Counted from the first letter of the stretch, positions 1 to 8,658 are shown. The stretch: 36,429 nt of DNA from an uncultured Bacilli bacterium (GCA_947628965.1 CANRBV010000011.1:1-36429); one strand, 5' to 3'. Notes: generated by a model not told the origin, from the letters alone. Numbers and translations are program-made.

Positions 1-50
1 GTAGCATTCTTTATATAATAAGTTTTTTCTCCAACTTTTACTAATTCCAT
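1..50 (-). CDS. 5' end of a gene cut by the window edge, possibly an MBL-fold hydrolase
   Basis: Only the first 16 codons are inside the window, reading MELVKVGEKTYYIKNA. An ATG at 50 is preceded by a good ribosome binding site (GGGAGG, about 9 bases upstream), so a real gene starts here. The opening residues resemble the N-terminus of uncharacterised MBL-fold metallo-hydrolases of Firmicutes, but no metal-binding HxHxDH motif is in view, so this name is a guess. The region upstream holds a TATAAT box and one copy of a 12-bp motif (AGGTAAGTTTAG) that is also found upstream of the neighbouring gene. Confidence 0.4.
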   Translation of the reverse strand, partial: MELVKVGEKTYYIKNA

Positions 51-111
51 AAATAAAATCCTCCCTACAAATTACTAATTTATCTCATTAAATATTATAA
101 CAAAATTTTTA

Positions 112-718
112 AGGTAAGTTTAGGGGTACTGCTAAATTTACTACATACTACTTTTTTCTCTGTTTTCTTTTAGATCATCTAAATATTTTTGCCAAGATAT
201 ACGCCTATCTATTGCTGTATATCTAATTATAATCCACATAAGAACATCATAAACTTGTTCTTTTTTTATTTCAGCAGATAAGCAATATTTCTTAATACAA
301 GATATGTCTATTGGTAAATCAAATTGTTGTCCTTTATAACCGATAACTTTCAATAATAAATCATCAGCAATTTGATCTCCTTCATCAATTATTGTATCAA
401 AATCTTCTTTTTTGCTAGTGTAATAATCCGTTATATCATCTACATCTCTAGTTATTTTACGATAAAAGTCAATCGTTAAATTAGTTTTTAACTTTTCTAA
501 TAACTTATTAATGGTGATAGATATTACTTTATCTTTCTCTTCATTAGATAGGTCATCAATTAAAAAACTCAAATCTTCAAACTCTAAATCTAATACATCA
601 AGTACCTTTGTAAGTTCATCACCAGCATTTCTAATAATTGCTTTACTAATCTCATCAATTCTATCAGTAGTCTTATTCATTTTAGTTCCTCATTTCTATA
701 TTTTTCTAAACTTACCTA
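112..718. repeat. 12-bp inverted repeat bracketing the 141-680 gene
   Basis: The motif AGGTAAGTTTAG lies at 112-123 on the plus strand and again, as its reverse complement CTAAACTTACCT, at 706-717. One copy sits just upstream of a TATAAT box (96-101) serving the gene at the left edge. The other lies between a possible TATAAT (minus strand, about 724-729) and the start of the 179-aa gene. A shared operator is the simplest reading. Remnant ends of a small mobile unit are the alternative. Confidence 0.4.
141..680 (-). CDS. Hypothetical protein, 179 aa, acidic
   Basis: I do not recognise this protein. It has no signal peptide or membrane segment. It is mostly charged and looks helical, with an acidic first half (runs such as DLEFEDLSFLIDDL) and a more hydrophobic stretch near the C-terminus (VYDVLMWIIIRYTAIDRR). 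The start is supported by a Shine-Dalgarno (GAGGAACTAAA before ATG). The divergently oriented neighbour is a tandem-HTH regulator. Two inverted copies of AGGTAAGTTTAG flank the gene, one just beyond its start and one just beyond its stop. It could be an accessory gene controlled by the neighbouring regulator, but the sequence does not prove this. Confidence 0.7.
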   Translation of the reverse strand: MNKTTDRIDEISKAIIRNAGDELTKVLDVLDLEFEDLSFLIDDLSNEEKDKVISITINKLLEKLKTNLTIDFYRKITRDVDDITDYYTSKKEDFDTIIDEGDQIADDLLLKVIGYKGQQFDLPIDISCIKKYCLSAEIKKEQVYDVLMWIIIRYTAIDRRISWQKYLDDLKENREKSSM

Positions 719-805
719 TATTTAATTATATCACTAATTATTCAGTAAGTCGTACTTTTGTGAATATTTAAAACATCAATGGGAAAATTATAGTTGGTGA
801 TTGGT

Positions 806-1261
806 ATGATAGATAATAATTTAAGATATTGTCGTGAAGAACTAGAAATGACACAAGAAGAATTAGGTATAATACTTGGTGCAAGTAAACAAATTGTTTC
901 AAATTGGGAAACAGGTTATGTTTTTATGCCTTTAACAAAATTAGTAAGATTTTGTAATTTATATAACTATTCATTAGATTTTGTTGTAGGTTTTACAAGA
1001 AAGAATATTAAATATAATAAAGAGATTAAATTAGATTCTAAACTTATAGGAAATAATTTAAAAACTTTAAGAAAAAGTCTAAATTTAACACAACAAAAAA
1101 TATCTGATAAATGTAATTTATATCAAGCAACTTATAATCACTATGAAACAGGATATAGTCTAATAAAGATAATTCCAGCTTATTCCATTTGTAAAACATA
1201 TAATATTTCAATGGATTGGCTTGTTGGAAGAAGTAAGAATCCTAAAATAACAAATAAATAG
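806..1261 (+). CDS. Transcriptional regulator with two tandem XRE-type HTH domains
   Basis: Two Cro/C1 (XRE) helix-turn-helix domains lie back to back. The first is around residues 4-60 (LRYCREELEMTQEELGIILGASKQIVSNWETG) and the second around 78-135 (LKTLRKSLNLTQQKISDKCNLYQATYNHYETG). Both keep the TQ...NxxxxYE/WE pattern. Both halves end alike (YNYSLDFVVGFTR and YNISMDWLVGRSK), so this is an internal duplication. The track's TTG start at 794 is replaced by the ATG at 806, which has GGTG about 6 bases upstream. A strong terminator follows. It probably regulates itself or its divergent neighbours. No ligand or target can be read from the sequence. Confidence 0.85.
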   Translation: MIDNNLRYCREELEMTQEELGIILGASKQIVSNWETGYVFMPLTKLVRFCNLYNYSLDFVVGFTRKNIKYNKEIKLDSKLIGNNLKTLRKSLNLTQQKISDKCNLYQATYNHYETGYSLIKIIPAYSICKTYNISMDWLVGRSKNPKITNK

Positions 1262-1264
1262 AAA

Positions 1265-1303
1265 AAGCGAGTTATGTAACGAATACACAACTCGCTTATT
1301 TTT
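1265..1303. terminator. Bidirectional intrinsic terminator
   Basis: Perfect 9-bp arms AAGCGAGTT (1265-1273) and AACTCGCTT (1289-1297) are followed by ATTTTTTA on the plus strand. A run of T also follows on the minus strand. It separates the convergent HTH gene and the winged-helix gene. Confidence 0.85.
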
Positions 1304-2061
1304 TATATTTCTATTTCATCAAGATCTTCATTTACATCTTTAAACCATCCTAATTCTTCATCCCATATAATATCATTATTTTTAAGTCTTTCGATGTTAT
1401 TTAAAATAGATTGTTTTAAATATCCAAATTTATTTACTATTTTTTCACCATTTTCATCCACGAAATTTCTTTCTAATACTCTAGGTATTATATAATGCAA
1501 AATAGTGAGAATATCGCTAATTTCATATTCATTTAATAGATTATTAAATAACTTATCATAATTATAAATATCCGTATCATCTTTTGTAATATATTTTCTA
1601 TCAATTAAATCAAATGTTAAAAAATGATGATTGGTTTTATCTACTTTATCTTTTTGTTCTTTAATACTTTGTATATTAGTATTTATTTGGGTATCTTTTT
1701 CAAGCGATTGAAAATCAAGGTCTAGGTTTTCTGTATCTTGTTTTTGGATATATGGTTCTAAATGAGGTTCTTCATAGATATTATAGACATATTCAAACTT
1801 TTTACTTTCCGTTTGATTTGGATATAATTTAGTAACTGATAAATATCCATTTTGTTTTAATTCAGTTAAAGCACTTTTTAAAGATGTAATTCTTTCTTTA
1901 GAGTTAGCAAGTAAACCTGGAAGAGAATAGTCCCAATCCTCTGGTAAAGATAGCATATAAGATAAAAGACCTTTAGCTTTAAGACTTAGATTTCTATTTT
2001 GTAGATGGTGATTACTCATAATTGTAAAATTTTTAGTTTTTTTAACTTTAAATACAGCCAT
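1303..2061 (-). CDS. Mobile-element winged-helix protein, replication-initiator-like (HTH_36/DUF6017 type)
   Basis: The N-terminal half (about residues 1-100 from the chosen start, MAVFKVKKTKNF) matches the winged-helix 'helix-turn-helix domain-containing protein' family common on Firmicute conjugative elements and plasmids. Its features are NLSLKAKGLLSYMLSLPEDWDYS, then KERITSLKSALTELKQNGYL as the recognition region. The middle is low-complexity and polar. The C-terminal part (DIYNYDKLFNNLLNEY...GWFKDV) is helical and resembles DUF6017-like tails. I moved the start from 2091 to the ATG at 2061 because AAAGGGTG sits 6-7 bases upstream. In known elements such proteins are thought to help initiate replication. 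No relaxase, integrase or att site is seen here, so this is likely a leftover. Confidence 0.7.
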   Translation of the reverse strand: MAVFKVKKTKNFTIMSNHHLQNRNLSLKAKGLLSYMLSLPEDWDYSLPGLLANSKERITSLKSALTELKQNGYLSVTKLYPNQTESKKFEYVYNIYEEPHLEPYIQKQDTENLDLDFQSLEKDTQINTNIQSIKEQKDKVDKTNHHFLTFDLIDRKYITKDDTDIYNYDKLFNNLLNEYEISDILTILHYIIPRVLERNFVDENGEKIVNKFGYLKQSILNNIERLKNNDIIWDEELGWFKDVNEDLDEIEI

Positions 2062-2089
2062 TCGTATCACCCTTTCTTTTATTTTTATC

Positions 2090-2120
2090 ATGAAAAAAAT
2101 CCTAAATTTCTTAGGATTTT
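2090..2120 (-). terminator. Intrinsic terminator overlapping the stop codon of the zinc-ribbon gene
   Basis: Arms AAAATCCTAA (2096-2105) and TTAGGATTTT (2111-2120). Read on the minus strand, the hairpin ends in a run of T. The stop codon at 2111-2113 is inside the stem. Confidence 0.75.
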
Positions 2121-2734
2121 AAGTCAAAAATATCTTCATTAAATATTTCTTTAAATGGTTTTACAAAATACCTCCAATTACTTGGTATTTTATCATTACC
2201 ACTTCTTACATAATCTACTCCGTTATAATAGACACATTTTAATATCCAATAATATTTAGTGTAATCATAAGCATCCCCGTAATGCCCATTCCAAACATTA
2301 GGTTTATATCTTTTAAAACTAGATAAAATTTTATTTCTATCTTTAATTGAAAGTGATTTATTTTCTTTAATTGCTATCCAATTAACTTTTATAGTGTATT
2401 TTGGATTCTCTTTATCACTAAAATCAAAGATATACTTATAATAATTATCATGGATACAAATTATAAAAGTTATGATGGATATATCAACTGTGTACATAAC
2501 TTTTCTTGAATGAAAGGTATTACCACAGTCTTTACAATACCTATTTGGTGATCTATAAGACATTTGCTCTCCATCAAAATCATACTTTACTAATCCATGC
2601 TTTCTATAATTGATATGAAGGCCTATATCTTCTTGATCGATATAATTAGGTTTGTCTTTCTTTCCACCTAAATACCCATAGGCAATATTAAAAGTATTCT
2701 GACTATTACAATACGGACAATTAGCTTTTCCCAT
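2111..2734 (-). CDS. Hypothetical zinc-ribbon protein, 207 aa
   Basis: Two cysteine pairs form a likely zinc ribbon: CPYC at residues 6-9 and CKDC around 67-70, followed by GNTFHSRKV. That arrangement is typical of nucleic-acid-binding or mobile-element accessory proteins. The remaining 130 residues are rich in aromatic residues (YDYTKYYWILKCVYY) and match nothing I know. There is no membrane segment apart from one short hydrophobic run (VDISIITFIICIH). The start is firm (GGAGGAATTAG before ATG). Its neighbours (replication-initiator-like protein, broken permease, BRO protein) suggest a decayed mobile element. Confidence 0.65.
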   Translation of the reverse strand: MGKANCPYCNSQNTFNIAYGYLGGKKDKPNYIDQEDIGLHINYRKHGLVKYDFDGEQMSYRSPNRYCKDCGNTFHSRKVMYTVDISIITFIICIHDNYYKYIFDFSDKENPKYTIKVNWIAIKENKSLSIKDRNKILSSFKRYKPNVWNGHYGDAYDYTKYYWILKCVYYNGVDYVRSGNDKIPSNWRYFVKPFKEIFNEDIFDLKS

Positions 2735-2798
2735 CTAATTCCTCCAAATTCCATGAGTTTTTTAAACAAAAAAGCTTTTAATTCTCGTTTTTCGACAT

Positions 2799-2990
2799 GT
2801 GTCTTTGGTCGGTGTGATTACTGGTGAATTTTTAGTAAGTAAAAAAGGTATTGGTTACCTTATTATTTATGGAACACAAGTATTCAATTTAAATATTGTT
2901 ATGAGTGGTATTATCATTTTAATTTTCATTTCCTTTGTTCTTTATGAATTTATGAATTTATTAGAAAAAAGGTTAATAAAAGAAAAATAG
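2799..2990 (+). pseudogene. C-terminal fragment of a NitT/TauT/ThiX-type ABC transporter permease
   Basis: The 63 residues begin SLVGVITGEFLVSKKGIGYLI and run through one membrane segment (GIIILIFISFVLYEFM) to LLEKRLIKEK. This matches the last part of binding-protein-dependent permeases of the SsuC/TauC/ThiX kind, where VGEF(L)VSxxGLGYLI is characteristic. The upstream 200 residues and the partner ATPase and binding-protein genes are missing. There is no proper ribosome binding site for the GTG at 2799. I therefore read it as the surviving 3' end of a gene cut by an insertion or deletion. The break lies at about 2760-2800, beside the mobile-element genes. Confidence 0.75.
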
Positions 2991-3022
2991 CATTTTGTTT
3001 TTACAATTTGCTATTTTTTATT
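2985..3022. terminator. Bidirectional intrinsic terminator
   Basis: Arms AAATAGCA (2985-2992) and TGCTATTT (3009-3016) with T runs on both strands. It overlaps the stop codon of the BRO/DinD-like gene and closes the permease fragment on the other strand. Confidence 0.75.
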
Positions 3023-3868
3023 TTCCAATTTTTCTTTTTCATCTGTATATTGATAGTTCAATTTGTTTTGATTGGTAATAACGGATTCTCCCAGTAGATT
3101 TTCAATTTCATCTCTTGTGTTTTTAGCAACTTGCCCACCTGCATGAGCGACTTTTATATTTTCTTCTAATCCTTTAGGTTTCGTTTTCTTTGCTAGTCTC
3201 TTTGTTACCTCTTCACTTATATCCGTTAGAGATACTTCTATATTATCCATATTATCTCGAAGTGATTCTTTACGAAGGCCTTTGTATTCTTTATATTCTT
3301 TAGCAGTCATTCCAGACCAGGTTTTATAGATTTCATTCGTTAAGATAGCAAATTCTTTATTTTCTGTAATACCATTTTCTTTCCATACATCTGTAAGTTC
3401 TTTTCTATCTTGAATACTTTGCATTCTTTTTGTAATCCATTTTTCTTCATAACCTTTTGCTCTATACAAATCCATAGACCTTTGAGCTGCTATTGATGGG
3501 TCAAATACTTCATCAACTCTTTCACTACCAAGTTTTGCTAACCAAAGTTTCACAGGCTCTGCATTTTTACTTGGAATGGATTCAATTATTCTAAACATTC
3601 CTTTAATATCAACAACATCAGTTTTATAATATTTTCCATCAGAAGATTTTAATTTCAGTTGGTCACAATTTGTGACCGACTGATTTCCTTCTTCTTTTAG
3701 TCTCCCTTTTAATACATTCCAATAATGCCTAGGATTTTTACTATCTGTTAGAACCCTTACAATATCTACAACACTGATATAATATTTTTCACTTTCTTTA
3801 TCCCAAACAGTTCTAATTGTTTCATTATTAAATATCTTATTTACTAAATGCATTTTATCTTGATTCAT
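3011..3868 (-). CDS. BRO-N domain protein, DinD-like (DNA-damage-inducible protein D type)
   Basis: The N-terminal ~110 residues form a BRO-N/phage antirepressor domain (IRTVWDKESEKYYISVVDIVRVLTDSKNPRHYWNVLKGRL). The C-terminal half follows the layout of E. coli DinD: FAILTNEIYKTWSGMTAKEYKEYKGLRKES, then ...DISEEVTKRLAKKTKP...GGQVAKNTRDEIENLLGESV. The family is DNA-binding and often found on phages and integrated elements. The start was moved to the ATG at 3868, where a perfect AGGAGG sits 8 bases upstream. A strong promoter (TTGTCA-17-TATAAT) lies just in front. I see no clear LexA box, so damage induction is untested. Its place in a patch of element remnants suggests horizontal origin. Confidence 0.8.
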   Translation of the reverse strand: MNQDKMHLVNKIFNNETIRTVWDKESEKYYISVVDIVRVLTDSKNPRHYWNVLKGRLKEEGNQSVTNCDQLKLKSSDGKYYKTDVVDIKGMFRIIESIPSKNAEPVKLWLAKLGSERVDEVFDPSIAAQRSMDLYRAKGYEEKWITKRMQSIQDRKELTDVWKENGITENKEFAILTNEIYKTWSGMTAKEYKEYKGLRKESLRDNMDNIEVSLTDISEEVTKRLAKKTKPKGLEENIKVAHAGGQVAKNTRDEIENLLGESVITNQNKLNYQYTDEKEKLENKK

Positions 3869-3889
3869 GCCAAACCTCCTTATAAGAAA

Positions 3890-3918
3890 ATTATACATTA
3901 AGAACATTTGTTTGACAA
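3890..3918 (-). promoter_or_regulatory. Sigma-A promoter of the BRO/DinD-like gene
   Basis: TTGTCA (3913-3918), 17-bp spacer, TATAAT (3890-3895), immediately upstream of the AGGAGG ribosome binding site, giving a very short leader. Confidence 0.75.
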
Positions 3919-3993
3919 TGCTTTTATTTTTCTTTTCTAAAGTACATTATAACATAGAAAAACAAACCATATAACTAGTCTGTATTGCTTAAC

Positions 3994-4029
3994 AAAAAAG
4001 CAAGTGATTGTAAAATATATCTCACTTAC
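3994..4029 (-). terminator. Intrinsic terminator downstream of the FabG-like gene
   Basis: On the minus strand GTAAGTGA pairs with TCACTTGC (plus 4022-4029 and 4000-4007) and is followed by TTTTTT. Confidence 0.7.
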
Positions 4030-4097
4030 TCATACAGATTGTAATTATTTTTTTATTAATTTTTTTAAATCATCAGATATTTATTTTTTAATAAATA

Positions 4098-4841
4098 CTA
4101 GTTTCTTGCCGCACCATCTACTTGTAAGATTACTCCTGTAATATAGTTTGCCATATCACTTGCCAAAAATAGAAATGCATTGGCAACATCCCTAGGCTCT
4201 CCAATTCTTCCTAAAGGAATTGATTTTATTAAGGGTTCAATCATATCTTTTGGCAAATTTGCTATCATATCCGTTTTGATAATTCCTGGTGCTACAGCAT
4301 TAACTCGAATATGAAAAGGAGCAAGTTCGCGTGCCAAAGACTTTGTAATTCCATTCACTGCAAATTTAGAAGCTGGATAACCTACACCTGAGGGTTGACC
4401 ATAAATACTAACCATTGAACTGGTATTTAAAATTACACCCTCTTTTTGTTCTTTCATATAAGGAACAACGGCTTTAGACATATTAAAGACTGCATTCACA
4501 TTTAAATTCATAATATTTGTAAAATCTTCACTTGTAGTTTCCTCTATTTTTTTATTTGCTGAGATCCCAGCATTATTAATAACAATATCAATTCTACCAT
4601 AATTTTTATAAATCTCATCTATAGTTTTTCTAACACTTTCATAATCATTAAGATTAGGAGCAAAACCTATAGCGTCATAGCCTTCCTTTTTTAACTTTTC
4701 TACTGCTTCAATGGCTGTTTCTTTTCGTGAGCCAAATAAAATAACAGTAGCATGATTTTCAATAAAGGATTTTACAATTTCATAACCAATTCCCCTAGTT
4801 CCACCCGTAACAATTACAACTTTGTCTTTAAAATCTAACAT
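4098..4841 (-). CDS. fabG: Short-chain dehydrogenase, 3-oxoacyl-ACP reductase (FabG-like)
   Basis: A classical SDR of 247 aa, the usual FabG length. It has the cofactor motif TGGTRGIG (residues 12-19), the NNAG motif (NNAGIS, about 90), the catalytic serine in NTSSMVS, and the YPASK active-site Tyr/Lys pair (about 156-160). The C-terminal VDGAARN resembles the usual DGG ending. FabG reduces 3-ketoacyl-ACP with NADPH in fatty acid synthesis. This gene stands alone rather than in a fab cluster and has its own terminator, so a related reductase acting on another substrate is possible. The start has GAGGAG upstream. Confidence 0.8.
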   Translation of the reverse strand: MLDFKDKVVIVTGGTRGIGYEIVKSFIENHATVILFGSRKETAIEAVEKLKKEGYDAIGFAPNLNDYESVRKTIDEIYKNYGRIDIVINNAGISANKKIEETTSEDFTNIMNLNVNAVFNMSKAVVPYMKEQKEGVILNTSSMVSIYGQPSGVGYPASKFAVNGITKSLARELAPFHIRVNAVAPGIIKTDMIANLPKDMIEPLIKSIPLGRIGEPRDVANAFLFLASDMANYITGVILQVDGAARN

Positions 4842-4906
4842 TTACATTCTCCTCAAACAATTTTATAAATATAGTGTATCAAAAGCTAATAGAAAATGCA
4901 AAATGA

Positions 4907-7900
4907 TTATTCGCTCCTTAAAGCTTCAACAGGATCTTTCTTTGACGCTGCTCTTGCTGGAATTAAACCACCAATTAAAGTTAAAAGAATAGAAAGGAAA
5001 ACCAATATTAAAGCTGCGTTAAATGGTAATGATGCAGAAAGAGGAATATTTCCAGTAAAATGATGTAATACATTATTAATAATTGGTATAAAAGAATAAG
5101 AAATTCCAATTCCAAATAATCCAGATAAGAAACCTATAATAAAAGTTTCAGCATTAAAGATAGAAGAAATATTTCCCTTAGAAGCTCCTATAGCTCTTAA
5201 AATTCCAATCTCTTTGGTTCTTTCATAAACAGAAATATAAGTAATAACTCCTATCATAATACTTGATACTACAAGAGATATAGATACAAAGGCAATTAAA
5301 ACATAACTAACAGCATTTACGATTGTTTTCACAGAAGACATAAGAATTCCTGTTGTATCAGAAAAATCAATTTCTTTTTCATCATCTACACTCTTATTAT
5401 ATTGTTCTATAAAAGATAAAAAATGATCTTTTCCTTCAAAACTATTAAAATAAAAGGAAATATATGTTGGTTCTTCTTTATCTTGATAACCTAATAATAT
5501 TAAATTTGATTTTTGCGTTGTTTCTGTAGGATTCATCATAGCATTTACTACTCGAGTAAGTTCATTTTCCGAAAAATTAAGCGTAAAAGCATTAGCAATT
5601 TTATCTTGATCTACATGAAAAGCATCCGCAATATGGCTCGATAGATTTGAAGTTAACTCTCCAACTTTGGTTAATATTGTTGTTCTCATTAAAGTTTCAG
5701 TCATCGTTTTAGCCATTGTCTCCTCTACACCTATTATTCCTGCACTATTAAGCGTTTCTTTAATGATAGAATTTTTAAGTGACCCTTCAACCATAGCTTT
5801 AGGATTTTCTGAATCTAAAACAAATTCTGGATTTATAGTACTCATTGTAGCATTATATAAAGTAACATACCCCTTTAATAAACTATTTAATATTCCTTCA
5901 TAAATGGTTTTAAAATTCTCTTTTGGAATTATATATTCTTTTTCTAATTTCTGTAAAATAGTATCAATTTCTTTACTTTCCAAATAGTTTTTAACAATTT
6001 TCTCCGTATCGTTTAAATAAAATTCAGTTTCTATTGAATCAAAAATTCCATTGGCCAATGTCTCTAACGTATCTTGAAAAGCTTTTTTAGCAGGTGTAGT
6101 ATCTGTAGTAATGGCTTCATTTATTTGCTTCATATATTCTTGAGTTTCTTCTTCCAATGATTTTTGATCAATATTAATATTAAATGCACTTTGTAGTTTT
6201 TGACTATCAACTTTCACCAAATCTGAAAATTCAAAATCAAAATCATTCTTTTTATTATCAAACTTATTTCCCGAAAAAACATCGATATCTATATTTTTTA
6301 GTTGTTCTTGTACTACCTTGGTATCTTTGGCATAATCAATAATATAATCAATTAAGTCTGATGTATAAGCTACTCCTGGATTAAGAGCCATTGAAGAGAC
6401 TCCGCTTTTTGGACTTACAATTCCCACAATTTTTAATTTCTTAGCTTTTTCATAAATATTTTTCATATAAGATTCATCATTTGACATATCTTCATAAACA
6501 TCATATTTTGAATTATATTTATAAGTATCTGCTGGCATAACTAATCTTAAATCAACATTCATTAAATCTTCATAAGTAAATGTCATAGGTTCATTATGAA
6601 TATCGACAGATTCTCCACTCATAATACTTTTAACCATATCACTAAGCTCATTTGTATCACGAAATCCTAAAGAATAAACGAGTAAATCGGAAATAGAATT
6701 TGGTTCAGATAGAACAATAAGCATTTCATCATATTTTTCAGGCCATCTACCTGCCAAAACATCATAATCATCTTTTATTTCTTCTTGATTGTCTACCATT
6801 TGGGAAAAAATAGAAGCCATTGTAGAATAAGTACTTGTAATAGAACCATTTCCCATCATAGAACTAAATAGATTACTTGGATTAATTTTAGCCAATTTTT
6901 TTGTTGCATCAATTGTATAAATGTTAGGATCGATACTATAAGAATAAGAAACATTTGATATATCTTCTTCCACTTCAGAGTAGTTTTTTTCTAAATACCT
7001 TTTAAAACTTTTTAAATCATTTGTACTTACACTCGATAACATAGATGTAATATATTGTTGTTCTTTGACTTCATTTGAATGATTAGAATCATTGCTTCCA
7101 CTTCTCATGGATAATAACAAATTTGTAATATCCATGGTTTCTTGTTGAATCGTAAGTGGATAAGAAGTTAATGTTTCTTCTTGAATGGAATCTACATAAT
7201 TTTGAAATCCTTTAGAAACAGCTAAAATTAGGGCAATCCCAATTATCCCAATTGAACCAGCAACCGAAACTAAAATCGTTCTTGCTTTTTTGGTCATTAA
7301 ATTATTAAAAGATAAAGATAAAGCCGTTAGAAAGGACATCTTTGTTTTTTTCGATTTATTTTTTATATTTTCTTTTGGTTCTTTTGTATCTACTTTACCA
7401 TTATAAGGATTTGAGTCTGAAACAATTTTACCATCCTTAATATTAATAATTCGACTAGAATATTGAAAAGCCAAATCTGGATTGTGAGTAACCATAATTA
7501 CCAAACGATTTAAAGCAATCTTTTTAAGTAACTCCATAATTTGGACAGAAGTATCTGAATCAAGTGCTCCAGTAGGTTCATCTGCTAAAATAATTTCAGG
7601 ATCATTAATAAGTGCTCTTGCAATAGCAACTCTTTGCATTTGCCCTCCTGATAATTGATTTGGTTTTTTATTAATATGAGAGGCTAAACCAACTTCTTTT
7701 AAAGCTTGAATTGCTCTTTTTTTGCGTTCGTTTTTAGAAATACCTGATAAAGTTAAAGCAAGTTCCACATTTTTTAAAATCGTTTGATGAGTTATTAAAT
7801 TATAACTTTGAAAAATAAAACCAACTCTGTGATTACGATAAGAATCCCAATCTCGATCTTTAAACTTTTTAGTACTTACTTCATTCACGATTAAATCTCC

Positions 7901-8077
7901 TGAAGTATATTCGTCTAATCCCCCAATTATATTTAAAAAAGTTGTTTTTCCTGAACCTGATGGCCCTAATATAGAAGCAAATTCATGCTTTCTAAAATTG
8001 ACACTTACCTTATCTAAAGCCTTTTGTTCAAAACCAGCCGTTTTATACACTTTAGTAATATTCTTAATTTCTATCAT
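4907..8077 (-). CDS. ABC transporter ATPase-permease fusion (MacB/FtsX type), 1056 aa
   Basis: Residues 1-225 form an ABC ATPase: Walker A GPSGSGKTT (38-46), signature LSGGQMQRVAIARAL (about 142), Walker B/D-loop LADEPTGALDSDT. A basic linker leads to an FtsX/MacB permease with a first membrane segment near 265-285 (VAGSIGIIGIALIL), a very large extracytoplasmic region of about 600 residues, and three C-terminal segments ending in GGLIPARAASKKDPVEALRSE. This is the standard low-GC Firmicute LolCDE/MacB-like fusion. Family members export peptides, lipoproteins or antimicrobials, or transmit mechanical signals. The substrate here cannot be told. The external domain is helical and Gln/Ser/Asp-rich. 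AAGGTGAAGAA precedes the ATG. It is probably monocistronic. Confidence 0.9.
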   Translation of the reverse strand: MIEIKNITKVYKTAGFEQKALDKVSVNFRKHEFASILGPSGSGKTTFLNIIGGLDEYTSGDLIVNEVSTKKFKDRDWDSYRNHRVGFIFQSYNLITHQTILKNVELALTLSGISKNERKKRAIQALKEVGLASHINKKPNQLSGGQMQRVAIARALINDPEIILADEPTGALDSDTSVQIMELLKKIALNRLVIMVTHNPDLAFQYSSRIINIKDGKIVSDSNPYNGKVDTKEPKENIKNKSKKTKMSFLTALSLSFNNLMTKKARTILVSVAGSIGIIGIALILAVSKGFQNYVDSIQEETLTSYPLTIQQETMDITNLLLSMRSGSNDSNHSNEVKEQQYITSMLSSVSTNDLKSFKRYLEKNYSEVEEDISNVSYSYSIDPNIYTIDATKKLAKINPSNLFSSMMGNGSITSTYSTMASIFSQMVDNQEEIKDDYDVLAGRWPEKYDEMLIVLSEPNSISDLLVYSLGFRDTNELSDMVKSIMSGESVDIHNEPMTFTYEDLMNVDLRLVMPADTYKYNSKYDVYEDMSNDESYMKNIYEKAKKLKIVGIVSPKSGVSSMALNPGVAYTSDLIDYIIDYAKDTKVVQEQLKNIDIDVFSGNKFDNKKNDFDFEFSDLVKVDSQKLQSAFNINIDQKSLEEETQEYMKQINEAITTDTTPAKKAFQDTLETLANGIFDSIETEFYLNDTEKIVKNYLESKEIDTILQKLEKEYIIPKENFKTIYEGILNSLLKGYVTLYNATMSTINPEFVLDSENPKAMVEGSLKNSIIKETLNSAGIIGVEETMAKTMTETLMRTTILTKVGELTSNLSSHIADAFHVDQDKIANAFTLNFSENELTRVVNAMMNPTETTQKSNLILLGYQDKEEPTYISFYFNSFEGKDHFLSFIEQYNKSVDDEKEIDFSDTTGILMSSVKTIVNAVSYVLIAFVSISLVVSSIMIGVITYISVYERTKEIGILRAIGASKGNISSIFNAETFIIGFLSGLFGIGISYSFIPIINNVLHHFTGNIPLSASLPFNAALILVFLSILLTLIGGLIPARAASKKDPVEALRSE

Positions 8078-8188
8078 TTCTTCACCTTAATTTTCCATTT
8101 AAAAAATTTTTTAGCAAACAACAATATATTATATACTAAAAAATAAGATTATTCCACTATAATGCATAAATAACAAAAAAAATTTATT

Positions 8189-8536
8189 TCAGGCCCTTTT
8201 CAATAGCGTATCTTCTTTAATTGATTTGGTATAATTTAATAATTCAATATATTTTTCTAAGAAGGCTTTTTTCATTTCTATTGGATAAGAATAATTCCCG
8301 ACATAGTTTTGCATTTCTTGATAAGCAAGATTTCTATGAATATTACTAAGCATTCCTATTGCACTATTTATAGTTAAATAAGAATAAAAATTTTTTATAT
8401 TTTGTATATCCTCTTTAAAAAGACTTTCTATTGGATAACCATCTTTTATTTTTTGATAAGTATTTAAAATAGATTTTACAATATCTTCATTCGATATTCC
8501 TTTATTTTGAATACTATAAATTGTTCTAATTTTCAT
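8189..8536 (-). CDS. Hypothetical protein, 115 aa
   Basis: I do not recognise this protein. It is small, soluble and predicted helical, with no Cys cluster, signal peptide or membrane segment. Recognisable stretches are GISNEDIVKSILNTYQKIKDGYP and LSNIHRNLAYQEMQNYVGNYSYPIEMKKAFLEKY. The start is well supported (GAGAGG before ATG), and a good promoter (TTGACA-17-TAAAGT) lies 60 bases upstream. It is transcribed divergently from the YetF-like gene. Confidence 0.75.
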   Translation of the reverse strand: MKIRTIYSIQNKGISNEDIVKSILNTYQKIKDGYPIESLFKEDIQNIKNFYSYLTINSAIGMLSNIHRNLAYQEMQNYVGNYSYPIEMKKAFLEKYIELLNYTKSIKEDTLLKRA

Positions 8537-8572
8537 ATTTTTTCCTCTCTTTTATAGAAATTATGAGTCTTT

Positions 8573-8601
8573 ACTTTACCTCTTTTTTCTAAGTTTGTCA
8601 A
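8573..8601 (-). promoter_or_regulatory. Sigma-A promoter of the 115-aa gene
   Basis: TTGACA (8596-8601), 17-bp spacer, TAAAGT (8573-8578) on the minus strand. A TTGTCA on the plus strand overlaps the same spot, so the divergent YetF-like gene may use an overlapping promoter, but no good -10 was found for it. Confidence 0.65.
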
Positions 8602-8658
8602 TTAAACAACTATTATATTTTATTCTAAATTGGAAATACTAGTATTAGGTGAAAAAAT

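Noticed and set aside
2799-2990. A small complete membrane protein of 63 aa
   Set aside because: The sequence matches the middle-to-end of an ABC permease and lacks a start signal, so a truncated gene is the better reading.
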